This document shows positions 8,304-17,465 of a stretch of 64,000 nucleotides of DNA, in pieces. The DNA is from Arthrobacter wenxiniae (GTDB taxonomy: Bacteria > Actinomycetota > Actinomycetes > Actinomycetales > Micrococcaceae). Numbering within the stretch: the stretch's first letter is position 1; every line of letters begins with the position of its first letter. The position numbers and the translations under genes are program-made. Location of the stretch: contig NZ_JAAMFM010000015.1 in NCBI RefSeq assembly GCF_013376105.1, positions 1 through 64,000 on the forward strand. The letters are read 5' to 3'. The notes under the pieces were generated by a model. It saw nothing but the letters and a program-made list of their open reading frames with translations, made no database searches and had not been told where the DNA came from.

Positions 8304-10994
8304 ATGAAGTCCACCGAGAAATTGCGCCGCTGGAAGAGCGGGCCCCGGATTGCCGTCGCCGGCGCGCTGAGTGCAGGCCTGCTCGCGACCATGGTGTCGC
8401 CCGCCCTGGGCGCTGTCCCGGCCGCCGTGCCTGCCGCCGCCGTGCCTGCCGCCGCCCCGAGCTATGCGGAGCAGGTGCTTGCGAGCAACGGCGACAACGC
8501 CATCGATCCCGTCCTGGGCAGGTACTACCGCATCCCGGCCTTGGCGGACCTCGGCAACGGCGTGCTGCTGGCCGCCTACGACGGCCGCCCCGACGGCGGG
8601 GATTCGCCGTCGCCCAACTCGATTGTCCAGCGCCGCAGCACGGACGGCGGCAGGACGTGGGGTGCGCCCACCTACATCGCCCGCGGACAGGTCGCGGCCC
8701 CCGGGGTCCTGCGCTACGGCTTCAGCGATCCCAGCTTTGTGGTGGACAAGGAGACCGGCACGATCTTCAACTTCCACGTCTACTCCAAGGACCAGGGCTT
8801 TGCCGGCAGCACCTTCAGCAACGACGACGCCGACCGCCAGGTCATCGGCACAGAGGTCTCCGTCTCGACGGACGGCGGCCTGAGCTGGTCCACGGACCCG
8901 GCCAACATGCCGTCGCTGCCCGTCCCGGCCGCCTACCCCGCCGGATCCAGCTACGCGGGCTTCGCCGGTCCGCTGCTCACCTCGGTGGCCAAGCCTGCGG
9001 GCGCCACGGTCAACGGCGTGGCCAACGTGGGCGGCGTCGCGGGCATGTTCGCCTCCTCCGGGGAGGGCATCCAGCTCAAGTACGGCCAGTACAAGGGCCG
9101 TCTGATCCAGCAGTACGCCGGCAAGGTCAAGCAGGCCGACGGGAGCACCGTCATCCAGGCCTACAGCGTCTTTTCGGACGACCACGGCTCGACGTGGCGG
9201 CGCGGGGCCTTCGTGGGCACCGGCATGGATGAAAACAAGGTGGTGGAGCTCTCCGACGGGCGCGTCATGCTCAATTCGCGCGACAGCGCCAACGGCGGCG
9301 GGCGCAAGGTGGCCATTTCCGCCGACGGCGGCGCCAGCTACGGTGCAGTCAGCTACGACTCCGCCTTGGTGGACCCCACCAACAACGCCGGTCTGACCCG
9401 CATGTTCCCCGACGCCGCCGAGGGTTCCGCAGCCGCCAAGGTGCTGCTGTTCTCCAATGCCAACAACCGCTCGTCCCGCTCCAACGGCACCGTCCGCTAC
9501 TCGTGCGACAACGGCGCCACCTGGAGCGCCGGCAAGCAGTTCAAGCCCGGCACCATGAGCTATTCCACCATCACGGCCCTTTCGGACGGCAGCTACGGGA
9601 TCCTGTACGAGGGCGATTCCAACACCATCACCTTCGGCAAGTTCAACGCCGGCTGGGTCGATGCATTCTGCGACGCCGGCCTGGCGGCAGCGCCCGTTAC
9701 GGGGAGCAACGGCGCCACGGTCTCAGCGTCCATTACCGTGACCAACACCTCCGCGGCGCCCATCGACGGTGCCACGGCGACATTTGCCCCGCAGCCCGGT
9801 TGGGAATTCGGATCTGCACAGCTACCCTCCATTCCGGCGGGCGGCCAGGCGGTGGTCACCGTTCCCGTGACCATCCCGGCCTACGCCAAGGCAGGCGGCA
9901 CCAGCATCACGGCCCGGGCCACCGTGCTGGGCCACGTGCTCAGCGCCTCGGTTCCCGTGACCATCACGGGCGGCGCGACCGAGACGATTGTGGGCGCCGC
10001 CATCACCGGCGCCCGCAACGACGCCGGCCGGGACCTGGCGGCCAACCCGTATGCGGCCGGCGACTCCGTCCCGTACGCCTTCGCCGTGGCCAGCACCGGC
10101 AACATCACCGAAGCCGTGGTGCCCCAGTCCGGGAACGTGGCACCCTTCGTGCCGCCGGGCGCCGGCAACTGCCGGTTCCTCACCCTGGCGGTGTGGGGCA
10201 GCTACAACTGCACCACGCCCAAGCACGTGGTGACGGCGGCGGAAGCCTCCAACGGCTTTTTCGTCCCCGTGACAACGTGGCAGGTCACGGGAACCGGCGC
10301 GGCGACGCAGAACTACACCATCACCGGCGACGAAGTGGACTTGCTGGTGCGCAACCCGCAGCTCACCGGCACCGCCTCCGTGGCCTGGAACGACGTCGAC
10401 GGTGACGGGTTCGCCAACGCCGGCGACACCGTCACAACCACCGTCACCGTGACCAACTCCGGCAACGTGATGCTTACGGACGTGGCCGCGCCCGGCGCCG
10501 GCTCCCCGGTCGACGCCCTGGCGCCGGGCGAGTCCGCCACGTTCGTGTCCAGCCGGGACGTGACCGCTGACGAGCTGGCCGCGGGCCAGGTCCAGGCATC
10601 CACCGTTGCGGCCACCGGGCACAACGGCGCAAAGACCACCGCCGCGCACCTGCCGGTGGCCGCGCTGGCGCTGCCTGATGTCCCCGCCAAGCCCACGTTC
10701 TCGCCGTCCCTTGAAAGGGCCAACCTGAAGGGCCAGCCGCCCGTCGAGCTGGGATTGAAGGACGGCAAGTACAGCGTCGGCGACACCGTCACGGTGCACG
10801 GCGCACCCGCCAGGCAGTGGGGCTACGTCTACCTGAACCAGCACGGGCAGCGGTTCGGCTGGTTCCTGGCAGACGCTGAAGGAACCATCACCTTCACGGT
10901 TCCGGAGGGGACCAAGAACGGACTCGATACGCTGGTCCTGCTGGACAGGGACGGCGGGCAGGTCTCCTTCGGGGCCTTCCACGTCACGCCCTAG
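8304..10994 (+). CDS. secreted exo-alpha-sialidase with C-terminal accessory domains
   Basis: An 896-residue secreted protein. A signal peptide covers about residues 1-37 (basic start, hydrophobic core, ALGA). The GH33 six-bladed propeller follows: the YRIP motif with the first catalytic Arg is at 75-78. Asp-box repeats include STDGGRTW (112-119), STDGGLSW (188-195), SDDHGSTW, SADGGASY and SCDNGATW. It should release terminal sialic acid from glycans outside the cell. After about residue 465 come a NEW3-type beta domain (ASITVTNTSAAPIDGATATF), a second module with CARDB/DUF11-like VTNSGNVMLTDV, and a terminal beta domain after 790. There is no LPxTG anchor or transmembrane end. The ATG at 8304 is chosen for GAAAGGATCAC just before it. 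Confidence 0.9.
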   Translation: MKSTEKLRRWKSGPRIAVAGALSAGLLATMVSPALGAVPAAVPAAAVPAAAPSYAEQVLASNGDNAIDPVLGRYYRIPALADLGNGVLLAAYDGRPDGGDSPSPNSIVQRRSTDGGRTWGAPTYIARGQVAAPGVLRYGFSDPSFVVDKETGTIFNFHVYSKDQGFAGSTFSNDDADRQVIGTEVSVSTDGGLSWSTDPANMPSLPVPAAYPAGSSYAGFAGPLLTSVAKPAGATVNGVANVGGVAGMFASSGEGIQLKYGQYKGRLIQQYAGKVKQADGSTVIQAYSVFSDDHGSTWRRGAFVGTGMDENKVVELSDGRVMLNSRDSANGGGRKVAISADGGASYGAVSYDSALVDPTNNAGLTRMFPDAAEGSAAAKVLLFSNANNRSSRSNGTVRYSCDNGATWSAGKQFKPGTMSYSTITALSDGSYGILYEGDSNTITFGKFNAGWVDAFCDAGLAAAPVTGSNGATVSASITVTNTSAAPIDGATATFAPQPGWEFGSAQLPSIPAGGQAVVTVPVTIPAYAKAGGTSITARATVLGHVLSASVPVTITGGATETIVGAAITGARNDAGRDLAANPYAAGDSVPYAFAVASTGNITEAVVPQSGNVAPFVPPGAGNCRFLTLAVWGSYNCTTPKHVVTAAEASNGFFVPVTTWQVTGTGAATQNYTITGDEVDLLVRNPQLTGTASVAWNDVDGDGFANAGDTVTTTVTVTNSGNVMLTDVAAPGAGSPVDALAPGESATFVSSRDVTADELAAGQVQASTVAATGHNGAKTTAAHLPVAALALPDVPAKPTFSPSLERANLKGQPPVELGLKDGKYSVGDTVTVHGAPARQWGYVYLNQHGQRFGWFLADAEGTITFTVPEGTKNGLDTLVLLDRDGGQVSFGAFHVTP

Positions 10995-11149
10995 CAGCAC
11001 CACATTGACGGGGGTCGTTTCGCCGCACGGCGGGGCGGCCCCCACCCGTCGGCAGGACTTGCCCCCTGGTTTCGGTTCCCGCGCGCCCCGACAGGGTACG
11101 CCGTCATGGCCGAGCGCCTGGCACCCCAGCCCGCCGACCTCGCCTGAAC

Positions 11150-11277
11150 GACCCTCCCGCGCGATCGGGGCGTTTTCTGCCGACCCTCCCGCGCGATCGG
11201 GGCGTTTTCTGCCGTCGCTCCCGCGCGATCGGGGCGGTTTCTGCCGACCCTCCCGCGCGATCGGGGCGGTTCTCATC
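11150..11277 (+). repeat. tandem array A, four copies of a 32-bp unit
   Basis: Four consecutive 32-base units carry the core GCGCGATCGGGGCG followed by TTTTCTGCCG or a variant; a degenerate part-unit (CCTCCCGCAGG) follows. There are no spacers, so this is a tandem repeat and not CRISPR. It lies between the convergent sialidase gene and the gene at 11404, in a 409-base non-coding stretch. Confidence 0.8.
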
Positions 11278-11312
11278 AATCCTCCCGCAGGGGTCCGGGA
11301 GTGCAGTCAAAC

Positions 11313-11400
11313 AACGCCCCGCTTGCAACCGAGGGTTGAGGAATAACGCCCCGCTTGCAACCGAGGGTTGAGGAATAACGCCCCGCTTGCAACCGAGGGT
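11313..11400 (-). repeat. tandem array B, nearly three copies of a 32-bp unit
   Basis: Two full units and a 24-base third one, each with CGCCCCGCTTGCAACC. Read on the minus strand, the unit shares the exact octamer GGGGCGTT and the in-phase ACCCTC with array A, giving 20 of 32 matches by hand alignment. The two arrays therefore look like diverged members of one repeat family placed head to head. Confidence 0.75.
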
Positions 11401-11403
11401 CTG

Positions 11404-12318
11404 TCAGGGGGCGGCGCCGAGGACGTCCAGCGCCGCGCTGAGCCGGCCCCGCAGCACTGCCGCCTCGGCGCTGAAGGCGCGCTGGCGGGCCACATAGTCT
11501 GCCTTGCCGGCCGCCGTCTCGATCGGGATGGGCGGGTAGCCCCACGCGGCAAGGTCGTACGGTGAGGCCCGCATGTCCATGGCGCGGATCCGCCACGAGA
11601 GCTCAAAGCAGTCCATGACCAGTTCGCTTGGCAGCGCCGGCGAAAGCTTGTAGGCCCACTTGTACAGGTCCATGTTGGCGTGCAGGCAGCCGGGCTGTTC
11701 CAGCTCGCGCTGGGTCGCCCGCGTGGGCCTGAGTTCGTTGAGCCCCGACGCCTGCGGCGTGTAGAAGCGGTAGGCGTCAAAGTGTGTGCAGCGGATCCGG
11801 TTCTCCTCGACCACGGCGTCCGTGCCGCCGGCGCCGAGGCGCAGCTCCAGGTATTCATGCCGGACCGCGTTGGCCTCCTGTTTATACACCATGGCCCATT
11901 CATGCAGGCCAAAGCAGCCAAACTGTGCGGGCCGCGCGGCTGTCCGGCCCAGGATGATCCGGGCAAATTCCAGCGCATCCCTGCGCTGTTCCCTCAATGC
12001 CTTTGCGTCAAGCACGACGCCGGCACCCGGGCCGGGTGCCCCCGGAACCCGGGTGCCGGCGTCGTCCGCCGGGCGGTAGAACTTCCAGCCCAGCCGCTCC
12101 CCGGCGCCCTGCAGGACCACGCCCGCTCCGGGGTGCCAGCGGCGCAGCTGGCCGGGCTTTTGCGTGTAGTAGGTGAATAGGAAGTCCTCCACGGGGTGCA
12201 ACCGGCCGGCGGACCGGCGGGCCAGGTACGGAGCGGCGTAGCGGTCCACCCGCTCCTGGTGTGCTGCCTCGCGGGCCCGCCACGTGTCCCGGTCGAGGGG
12301 CGGAGTCGGTGGGGTCAT
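11404..12318 (-). CDS. protein annotated in Actinobacteria as 3-methyladenine DNA glycosylase
   Basis: A 304-residue cytoplasmic protein. The pattern HPVEDFLFTYYTQKPGQLRRWHPGAGVVL near residues 42-70 belongs to a conserved actinobacterial family that genome annotations often call 3-methyladenine DNA glycosylase. Other blocks are FGCFGLHEWAMVYK (about 135-148) and CLHANMDLYKWAYKLSPALPSELV, rich in aromatic residues. I see no helix-hairpin-helix with the usual catalytic Asp, so the glycosylase label rests on annotation tradition and is not visible here. It ends right beside repeat array B and its start lies three bases after the end of the regulator gene at 12322, probably as one transcript. 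Confidence 0.75.
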   Translation of the reverse strand: MTPPTPPLDRDTWRAREAAHQERVDRYAAPYLARRSAGRLHPVEDFLFTYYTQKPGQLRRWHPGAGVVLQGAGERLGWKFYRPADDAGTRVPGAPGPGAGVVLDAKALREQRRDALEFARIILGRTAARPAQFGCFGLHEWAMVYKQEANAVRHEYLELRLGAGGTDAVVEENRIRCTHFDAYRFYTPQASGLNELRPTRATQRELEQPGCLHANMDLYKWAYKLSPALPSELVMDCFELSWRIRAMDMRASPYDLAAWGYPPIPIETAAGKADYVARQRAFSAEAAVLRGRLSAALDVLGAAP

Positions 12319-12321
12319 GGT

Positions 12322-12810
12322 CTAATTATCCGCCACGCCGTCCGCTCGGGTGGCGGCCTCGATCAGCGCGGTCATGCTGTGGTGCAGGGCAATGGCCGAG
12401 TCGCGGTCCAGGCCCAGCCGTGCCAGCATGGTGCCGGGTACGGAGAGGGCCTTCTCGCGCAGGGCGGCCCCGGCCGGGGTCAGGTCAACGGCAAGGGCCC
12501 GGCGGTCCTCCTCGGACCGGCGCCGGGTGACGTAGCCCAGGGCTTCCAGGCGCTTGAGCAGGGGCGACAGCGTGGCCGGTTCGAGCAGGAGGGCCCCGCC
12601 GATGTCCTTGACCTGGCGCGGCGCCTGTTCCCAGAGGGCCAGCATGACCAGGTACTGCGGGTGGGTCAGTGACAACTTGGCCAGCACCGGCCTGTACGCG
12701 GCGATGACGCTGCGGGAGGCCACGCTGAGCCCAAAGCATAGCTGGCGTTCCAGCAGCAGGTCGTTGTCCTGGACAGTCACAAACATCTCCTGGGTCGGCA
12801 CGCGCGGCAT
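12322..12810 (-). CDS. MarR-family regulator, OhrR-like
   Basis: A 162-residue winged-helix repressor. The LERQLCFGLSVASRSVIAAYRPVLAKL segment near residues 20-45 matches OhrR-type regulators, in which the Cys of LCFxL is the peroxide-sensing residue. LTHPQYLVMLALWE and the recognition region LLLEPATLSPLLKRLEALGYVTRRRS follow. OhrR normally controls an organic hydroperoxide reductase; none lies next to this gene, so its targets may be the downstream gene at 11404 or the divergent small gene at 12878. A perfect palindrome four bases from its start is the obvious operator. An internal Met at 12786 is an alternative start. Confidence 0.88.
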   Translation of the reverse strand: MPRVPTQEMFVTVQDNDLLLERQLCFGLSVASRSVIAAYRPVLAKLSLTHPQYLVMLALWEQAPRQVKDIGGALLLEPATLSPLLKRLEALGYVTRRRSEEDRRALAVDLTPAGAALREKALSVPGTMLARLGLDRDSAIALHHSMTALIEAATRADGVADN

Positions 12811-12813
12811 TAG

Positions 12814-12825
12814 TTAGTGCACTAA
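12814..12825. promoter_or_regulatory. palindromic operator TTAGTGCACTAA
   Basis: A perfect 12-base palindrome in the gap between the divergent MarR-type gene (start 12810) and the small gene at 12878. On the plus strand TACTAT at 12835-12840 can serve as a -10 box for the small gene, so a bound repressor could cover both promoters. This is the expected arrangement for an autoregulated MarR protein. Confidence 0.6.
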
Positions 12826-12877
12826 GTAAGACGGTACTATGAATCCCATTGCCTCCCAAGACGATGAAGGATCCCCC

Positions 12878-13102
12878 ATGGCAGACGAACCACGCGTCCA
12901 GCGGTTCATGCGTTTTACCGGCCGCCTGCGCATGATCTTCGGCCCTGCCCAGAGCAGTCCGCTGGACCATGAAATGACGGCACAAAACAAGGAGCTGCTG
13001 GCCCGCCAACAGGCGGCGACGGAGCAGTGGACCACCGTCGCCCGCGCCGATGGGACCACTTACCTGGTGCCCAAGGACCCCGACGACCAGTCCCTGCGGT
13101 AG
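12878..13102 (+). CDS. small conserved protein, paralogue 1 of a tandem pair
   Basis: A 74-residue soluble protein starting MADEPRVQRFMRFTGRLRM, with GAAGGATC as ribosome site; an in-frame ATG at 12839 would add 13 residues. It is clearly related to the 72-residue protein encoded 134 bases downstream. Both have RFM-x-x-T-x(4)-x-x-FGPA near the N terminus and end with a D-G-x-x-Y-x-V-x-KD block. No known domain is recognised. It is transcribed divergently from the MarR-type regulator and is a plausible target of it. Confidence 0.75.
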   Translation: MADEPRVQRFMRFTGRLRMIFGPAQSSPLDHEMTAQNKELLARQQAATEQWTTVARADGTTYLVPKDPDDQSLR

Positions 13103-13236
13103 CCGCCGTCACGCCATTTCGGGACCGGCTGTGCGCGGACAATTAGGGTATGTTTTTATTATCTTTTTGACTGCTGGTCAACTAGGATGAGGAGACATGG
13201 ATCACCCTACGTCCAGCTGGAGAGGGGGTGTTGATC

Positions 13237-13455
13237 ATGGCACGCGACGAGAGGTTCGTCACCCGGTTCATGCACGCCACGGAGAAATTCCAGAAGGTCT
13301 TTGGCCCCGCGGACCAGGGAGACCCGGATGCACCGGTGGTGCATCGACATGATGCCTTTGAAGATGCAAGCGAAGCGCAGTTGGCCCACTTTGAGCAGCG
13401 GACCGATTCCGACGGGCACCACTACGCCGTCGACAAGGATCAGGAGCCCGCCTGA
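13237..13455 (+). CDS. small conserved protein, paralogue 2 of a tandem pair
   Basis: A 72-residue protein beginning MARDERFVTRFMHATEKF. It aligns with the product of the gene at 12878: DERFVTRFMHATEKFQKVFGPA against DEPRVQRFMRFTGRLRMIFGPA, and DSDGHHYAVDKDQ against RADGTTYLVPKDP. The middle is acidic and variable. GGAGAGGGGG at 13219-13228 is the ribosome site; a GTG at 13228 is a less likely start. The gene ends just before a strong terminator. Function unknown. Confidence 0.72.
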   Translation: MARDERFVTRFMHATEKFQKVFGPADQGDPDAPVVHRHDAFEDASEAQLAHFEQRTDSDGHHYAVDKDQEPA

Positions 13456-13474
13456 GCCGGCGGAATGAAGGACA

Positions 13475-13516
13475 AAAAGGGTGCCGGCCGCGGCAAGACG
13501 CGGCAGGCACCCTTTT
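13475..13516. terminator. bidirectional intrinsic terminator
   Basis: AAAAGGGTGCC at 13475-13485 pairs with GGCACCCTTTT at 13506-13516, with an inner GCCGC/GCGGC stem. T runs flank it on both strands. It separates the convergent small gene (ends 13455) and aspartate kinase (ends 13535). Confidence 0.9.
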
Positions 13517-13534
13517 AATACGCCCAGCGAATGG

Positions 13535-14821
13535 TCAGCGGCCGGTGCCCCCGTAGACGGTGGCCTCGTCCTCGCCGTCGAGCCCGAAGGCCTGGTGCAC
13601 GGCGCGGACTGCCGTGTCCAGCAGGTCCGCGCGCGTCACCACGGAAATGCGGATCTCCGAGGTGGAAATCAAGTCGATGTTCACGCCGGCGTCGGACAGT
13701 GCCTGGAAGAAGCTGTAGGACACGCCGGGATTGGAGCGCATGCCGGCGCCGATCAGGGAGAGCTTGCCGATCTTGTCGTCGTAGATCAGGTCCTCGAAAC
13801 CCACCTCGTCCTGCTTGGTGCGCAGGGCTGAGAGCGCGTCCTCCCCTTCCACCATGGGGAGGGTGAAGGAGATGTCGGTCTTGCCGGTCCCCTTGGTGGA
13901 GATGTTTTGCACAATCATGTCAATGTTGGAGTGCGCGCCGGCGATGATGCCGAAGATCATGGCGGCCTTGCCGGGGATGTCCGGCACCCCGACCACTGTG
14001 ACCTTGGCTTCGGACCGGTCGTGGGCCACGCCGGAGATGATGGGCTGCTCCAAGGCAACTCCTTCTGTGAACTTGATTTTGTCGTCGGGGCTGGGCAGCA
14101 CCCAGGTTCCTTCGTGGTCGCTGAAGGACGACCGGACATGGATGGGCAGGCCAAAGCGGCGGGCATATTCCACGCACCGCAGGTGCAGGATCTTGGCGCC
14201 GGAGGCCGCCATTTCCAGCATCTCCTCGCTGGAGATCTTGCTGATCTTCTGGGCGGTGGGGACCACCCTGGGATCGGCCGTGTACACGCCGTCCACGTCG
14301 GTGTAAATCTCGCAGACGTCCGCATTCAGGGCCGCCGCCAGGGCGACGGCCGTGGTGTCGGAGCCGCCGCGGCCCATCGTGGTGATCTCGTGGGTGGTGC
14401 GGCTCATGCCCTGGAAGCCGGCCACAATGGCCACCTTGCCCTTGTCCAGGGCCGTGCGCACGCGGTGCGGGTCCACGTCGATGATGCGGGCTTTGCCGTG
14501 GATGCCGTCGGTGATCATGCCCGCCTGGCTGCCCGTAAAGGACTGCGCCACGCCGCCCTGGGCGCTGATGCCCATGGCCAGCAGCGCCATGGAAATCCGT
14601 TCGCCGGCAGTCATGAGCATGTCCAGCTCACGCGCCGGGGGGTGTTCGGCCACCTCGCTTGCCAGGTCCAGCAGTTCGTCGGTCGTGTCGCCCATGGCGG
14701 AGACCACCACGACCACCTCGTGGCCCTCGTTCTGGGTCGCCACCACGCGGCGGGCAACACGGAGGATGCCCGCGGCATCGGACACGGACGACCCGCCGTA
14801 CTTTTGGACGATCAAGCTCAT
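13535..14821 (-). CDS. lysC: aspartate kinase
   Basis: A 428-residue aspartokinase, first enzyme of the aspartate family pathway (lysine, threonine, methionine, diaminopimelate). The N-terminal [20 protein letters not shown] is the K-[FY]-G-G-[ST]-S signature. [30 protein letters not shown] contributes to the catalytic core. Two C-terminal ACT domains (about 265-420, [23 protein letters not shown] in the second) indicate feedback control by lysine and/or threonine. The size fits the single-function class whose small subunit is often made from an internal start. The usual partner asd is not next to it: a terminator and an unrelated gene follow. Confidence 0.96.
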   Translation of the reverse strand: MSLIVQKYGGSSVSDAAGILRVARRVVATQNEGHEVVVVVSAMGDTTDELLDLASEVAEHPPARELDMLMTAGERISMALLAMGISAQGGVAQSFTGSQAGMITDGIHGKARIIDVDPHRVRTALDKGKVAIVAGFQGMSRTTHEITTMGRGGSDTTAVALAAALNADVCEIYTDVDGVYTADPRVVPTAQKISKISSEEMLEMAASGAKILHLRCVEYARRFGLPIHVRSSFSDHEGTWVLPSPDDKIKFTEGVALEQPIISGVAHDRSEAKVTVVGVPDIPGKAAMIFGIIAGAHSNIDMIVQNISTKGTGKTDISFTLPMVEGEDALSALRTKQDEVGFEDLIYDDKIGKLSLIGAGMRSNPGVSYSFFQALSDAGVNIDLISTSEIRISVVTRADLLDTAVRAVHQAFGLDGEDEATVYGGTGR

Positions 14822-15110
14822 GGGTGCACACTCATCGGCTAACCTAACGCAACAACTTTACAAGAATTCATACACTGCCACTCGCTCCCGAACAGCGCCG
14901 CGCGCGGACTGGGCGGCATTGTTCGCGCGGCATTGATGGCGCGGAGGGCAGTTGCAGCCAAGTTTAGCCCCGGCGCCCTGCCGATCCGGAATTGCGGTGT
15001 CCACATGACGGACAGCCGCCCGACGCCGGGTGCCCGCCGTGGTTCCGCCCGCCCCGCCCCAGGAGGGGGCAAAGGCCCGCCGGGGGCCGGTTAGGGGGAG
15101 GGTCGCACGA

Positions 15111-15401
15111 ATGGCTCGGACCCGGGCAACGGATCCCGGTTTCCCGGTGCTTCCTCCCGGCATCACGGACCAGTACAGCGACTCTGCGTGTTACGGGCCG
15201 CTGACTGGGCAGCCGGCCGCGCGCACGGACCGCGTGGCGTGGATGCTGGGCATGAACCCCTTTGTGGTGGTCGCGGACGCAATCCCCTACCCGGAGGTGC
15301 CCGCGAACGGACCCTCTTCCCAAGGCGTGCTTGAATCCACCAGCCAAGGCGCGCTGCGCACGCCGGAACGGAAGCTGCCGAACGGCACCCGGGCCGCGTA
15401 A
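15111..15401 (+). pseudogene. possible remnant of an ABC-2 type permease C terminus
   Basis: A 96-codon frame in the otherwise gene-free 670-base stretch 14822-15491. Residues around RVAWMLGMNPFVVVADAIPYPE resemble the region near the C terminus of actinobacterial ABC-2 exporter permeases, where LALNPFVVVADA-like text precedes a last membrane segment. The rest of such a permease is absent and there is no ATPase neighbour, so it is most likely a degraded fragment. The remainder of this stretch shows no gene or RNA to me. Confidence 0.35.
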
Positions 15402-15491
15402 GCTCCCGGCCGCAACGCCAAGCCGCGAGGGCGGCGTCAAGCCGAGGCAGATCCCTGGCATCCCCCGTTCTCGACGCCGCCGGAAGTAGTG

Positions 15492-17387
15492 CTACCCCAC
15501 GGGCACCGCAGTCCGCGGGGCGCCCCTGAGCACCACGTCGTCGGGGATCTGCCGGACGGCGCCCCTGTCGGCGCTGGTGGCCATGGAGGCGTAGGCACGC
15601 AGGGCGGCGGAGACCTCGCGTTCCCGCGCGACCGGGCGGTAGCCGGTGGTCGCCTCGAGCAGCCCGCGCCGCGCGTCCAGCTCGGCCGGGTCAACCAGGA
15701 GCTCCAGGGACCGGTTGGGGATGTCGATGCGGATGAGGTCCCCGTCCCGCACCAGGGCGATGGTGCCGCCGGAGGCCGCCTCGGGGGAGACGTGGCCAAT
15801 GGAGAGTCCCGAGGTGCCGCCGGAGAAGCGGCCGTCGGTGATGAGCGCGCAGACCTTCCCCAGGCCCAGGCCCTTCAGGAACGACGTCGGGTACAGCATC
15901 TCCTGCATGCCCGGTCCGCCGCGCGGTCCCTCGTAGCGGATGACCACCACGTCGCCGGCCTTGACCGTCTTGGAGAGGATCTTCTCCACGGCCTCGTCCT
16001 GGGATTCGCACACCACGGCCGGGCCCTCGAACGTCCAGATGGATTCGTCCACGCCTGCCGTCTTGACCACGGCGCCGTCCAGCGCGATGTTGCCGCGCAG
16101 CACGGCCAGGCCGCCGTCCTTGGAGAACGCGTGCGCGACGTCGCGCAGGCAGCCGCCGGCGGCGTCGGTGTCCAGGGACGTCCACTCGGCCGACTGCGAG
16201 AACGCGGTGGAGGAGCGTTGGCCGCCCGGGGCCGCCGTCCACAGGGCCTGGGCAGCCGCGGTTGCCTTGCCGCCGCGGATGTCCCAGTCGTCCAGCCATC
16301 CGGTGAGGTCGTTGGAGTGGACCGAGCGGACGTTCGTGTGGAGCAGCCCGCCGCGGTTCAGTTCCCCCAGCAGGGCCGGGATGCCGCCGGCGCGGTGCAC
16401 GTCCTCCATGTAGTACGTCTTGTCGCCGGCCACGTTCGGGGCCACCTTGGCCAGGCACGGCACCTGGCGCGACTTCGCGTCGATGTCGTCCAGGTCGTAC
16501 TTCAGGCCCGCCTCCTGCGCCGCGGCGAGCAGGTGCAGGATTGTGTTGGTGGAGCCGCCCATGGCGATGTCCAGGGCCATGGCGTTGTCGAACGCCTCGA
16601 AGCTGGCGATCGAGCGCGGCAGCACGGAGTCGTCGTCGTCCTCGTAGTAGCGCTTGGCCAGTTCGACGGCGGTGGCGCCGGCGCGCTCGTAGAGCGCCTT
16701 GCGCGCGGTGTGCGTTGCGAGCAGCGAGCCGTTGCCGGGCAGGGACAGGCCGATGGCTTCGGTGAGGCAGTTCATGGAGTTGGCCGTGAACATGCCGGAG
16801 CAGGAACCGCAGGTCGGGCAGGCATTGGCCTCGATGAGCTCGATGTCGGCGTCGGAGACGGACGAGTCAACGGCGTCGGAAATGGCGTTGACCAGGTCCA
16901 GGGAGCGGATGGAGCCGTCGGTCAGGGTCACGCGGCCGGCTTCCATGGGCCCGCCGGAGACAAAGACGGTGGGGATGTTCAGGCGCAGGGCCGCCATGAG
17001 CATGCCGGGGGTGATCTTGTCGCAGTTGGAGATGCACACCAGCACGTCGGCGCAGTGGGCGTTGACCATGTACTCCACGGAGTCGGCGATGAGGTCGCGG
17101 GAGGGCAGCGAGTACAGCATGCCGCCGTGGCCCATGGCGATGCCGTCGTCCACCGCGATCGTGTTGAATTCACGGGCGATGGCGCCTGCCTCGTGGATGG
17201 CGTCGGAGACGATCCTGCCCACGGGGGCGAGGTGGGTGTGGCCGGGGACAAACTCGGTGAAGGAGTTGGCGACGGCGACAATCGGCTTGCCGATGTCGGA
17301 CTTGGCAACGCCGGAGGCCATCATGAGGGCGCGGGCGCCCGCCATGTTGCGTCCGTGGGTGACTGTGCGTGAACGTAAGGGAGGCAT
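15492..17387 (-). CDS. ilvD: dihydroxy-acid dehydratase
   Basis: A 631-residue IlvD, the iron-sulfur dehydratase of the third step of valine and isoleucine synthesis and of pantothenate supply. Cluster-ligand cysteines lie in [12 protein letters not shown] and in [41 protein letters not shown] at the start and [19 protein letters not shown] near the C terminus are typical. The ATG at 17387 gives the usual family N terminus, although the frame stays open much further upstream as is common at this GC. It is transcribed divergently from a MmyB-like regulator with only 78 bases between starts. Confidence 0.96.
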   Translation of the reverse strand: MPPLRSRTVTHGRNMAGARALMMASGVAKSDIGKPIVAVANSFTEFVPGHTHLAPVGRIVSDAIHEAGAIAREFNTIAVDDGIAMGHGGMLYSLPSRDLIADSVEYMVNAHCADVLVCISNCDKITPGMLMAALRLNIPTVFVSGGPMEAGRVTLTDGSIRSLDLVNAISDAVDSSVSDADIELIEANACPTCGSCSGMFTANSMNCLTEAIGLSLPGNGSLLATHTARKALYERAGATAVELAKRYYEDDDDSVLPRSIASFEAFDNAMALDIAMGGSTNTILHLLAAAQEAGLKYDLDDIDAKSRQVPCLAKVAPNVAGDKTYYMEDVHRAGGIPALLGELNRGGLLHTNVRSVHSNDLTGWLDDWDIRGGKATAAAQALWTAAPGGQRSSTAFSQSAEWTSLDTDAAGGCLRDVAHAFSKDGGLAVLRGNIALDGAVVKTAGVDESIWTFEGPAVVCESQDEAVEKILSKTVKAGDVVVIRYEGPRGGPGMQEMLYPTSFLKGLGLGKVCALITDGRFSGGTSGLSIGHVSPEAASGGTIALVRDGDLIRIDIPNRSLELLVDPAELDARRGLLEATTGYRPVAREREVSAALRAYASMATSADRGAVRQIPDDVVLRGAPRTAVPVG

Positions 17388-17452
17388 GGGCTTAGTCAAC
17401 CAGCGTTGGCCCCGGCGGTGGAAGACGGTGCTGGTACTAGTAGTGGCAGTGC

Positions 17453-17458
17453 TAGATT
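17453..17458 (+). promoter_or_regulatory. -10 box of a leaderless regulator gene
   Basis: TAGATT ends seven bases before the GTG at 17466, giving a transcript that begins at or next to the start codon. This argues for the GTG against a TTG at 17406. Confidence 0.5.
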
Positions 17459-17465
17459 TACAGGG

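Noticed and set aside
11150-11400. CRISPR array
   Set aside because: Repeats are directly adjacent without unique spacers and there are no cas genes.
15489-17372. 627-codon plus-strand frame opposite ilvD
   Set aside because: Antisense shadow with no recognisable domain; ilvD carries all cluster ligands on the minus strand.
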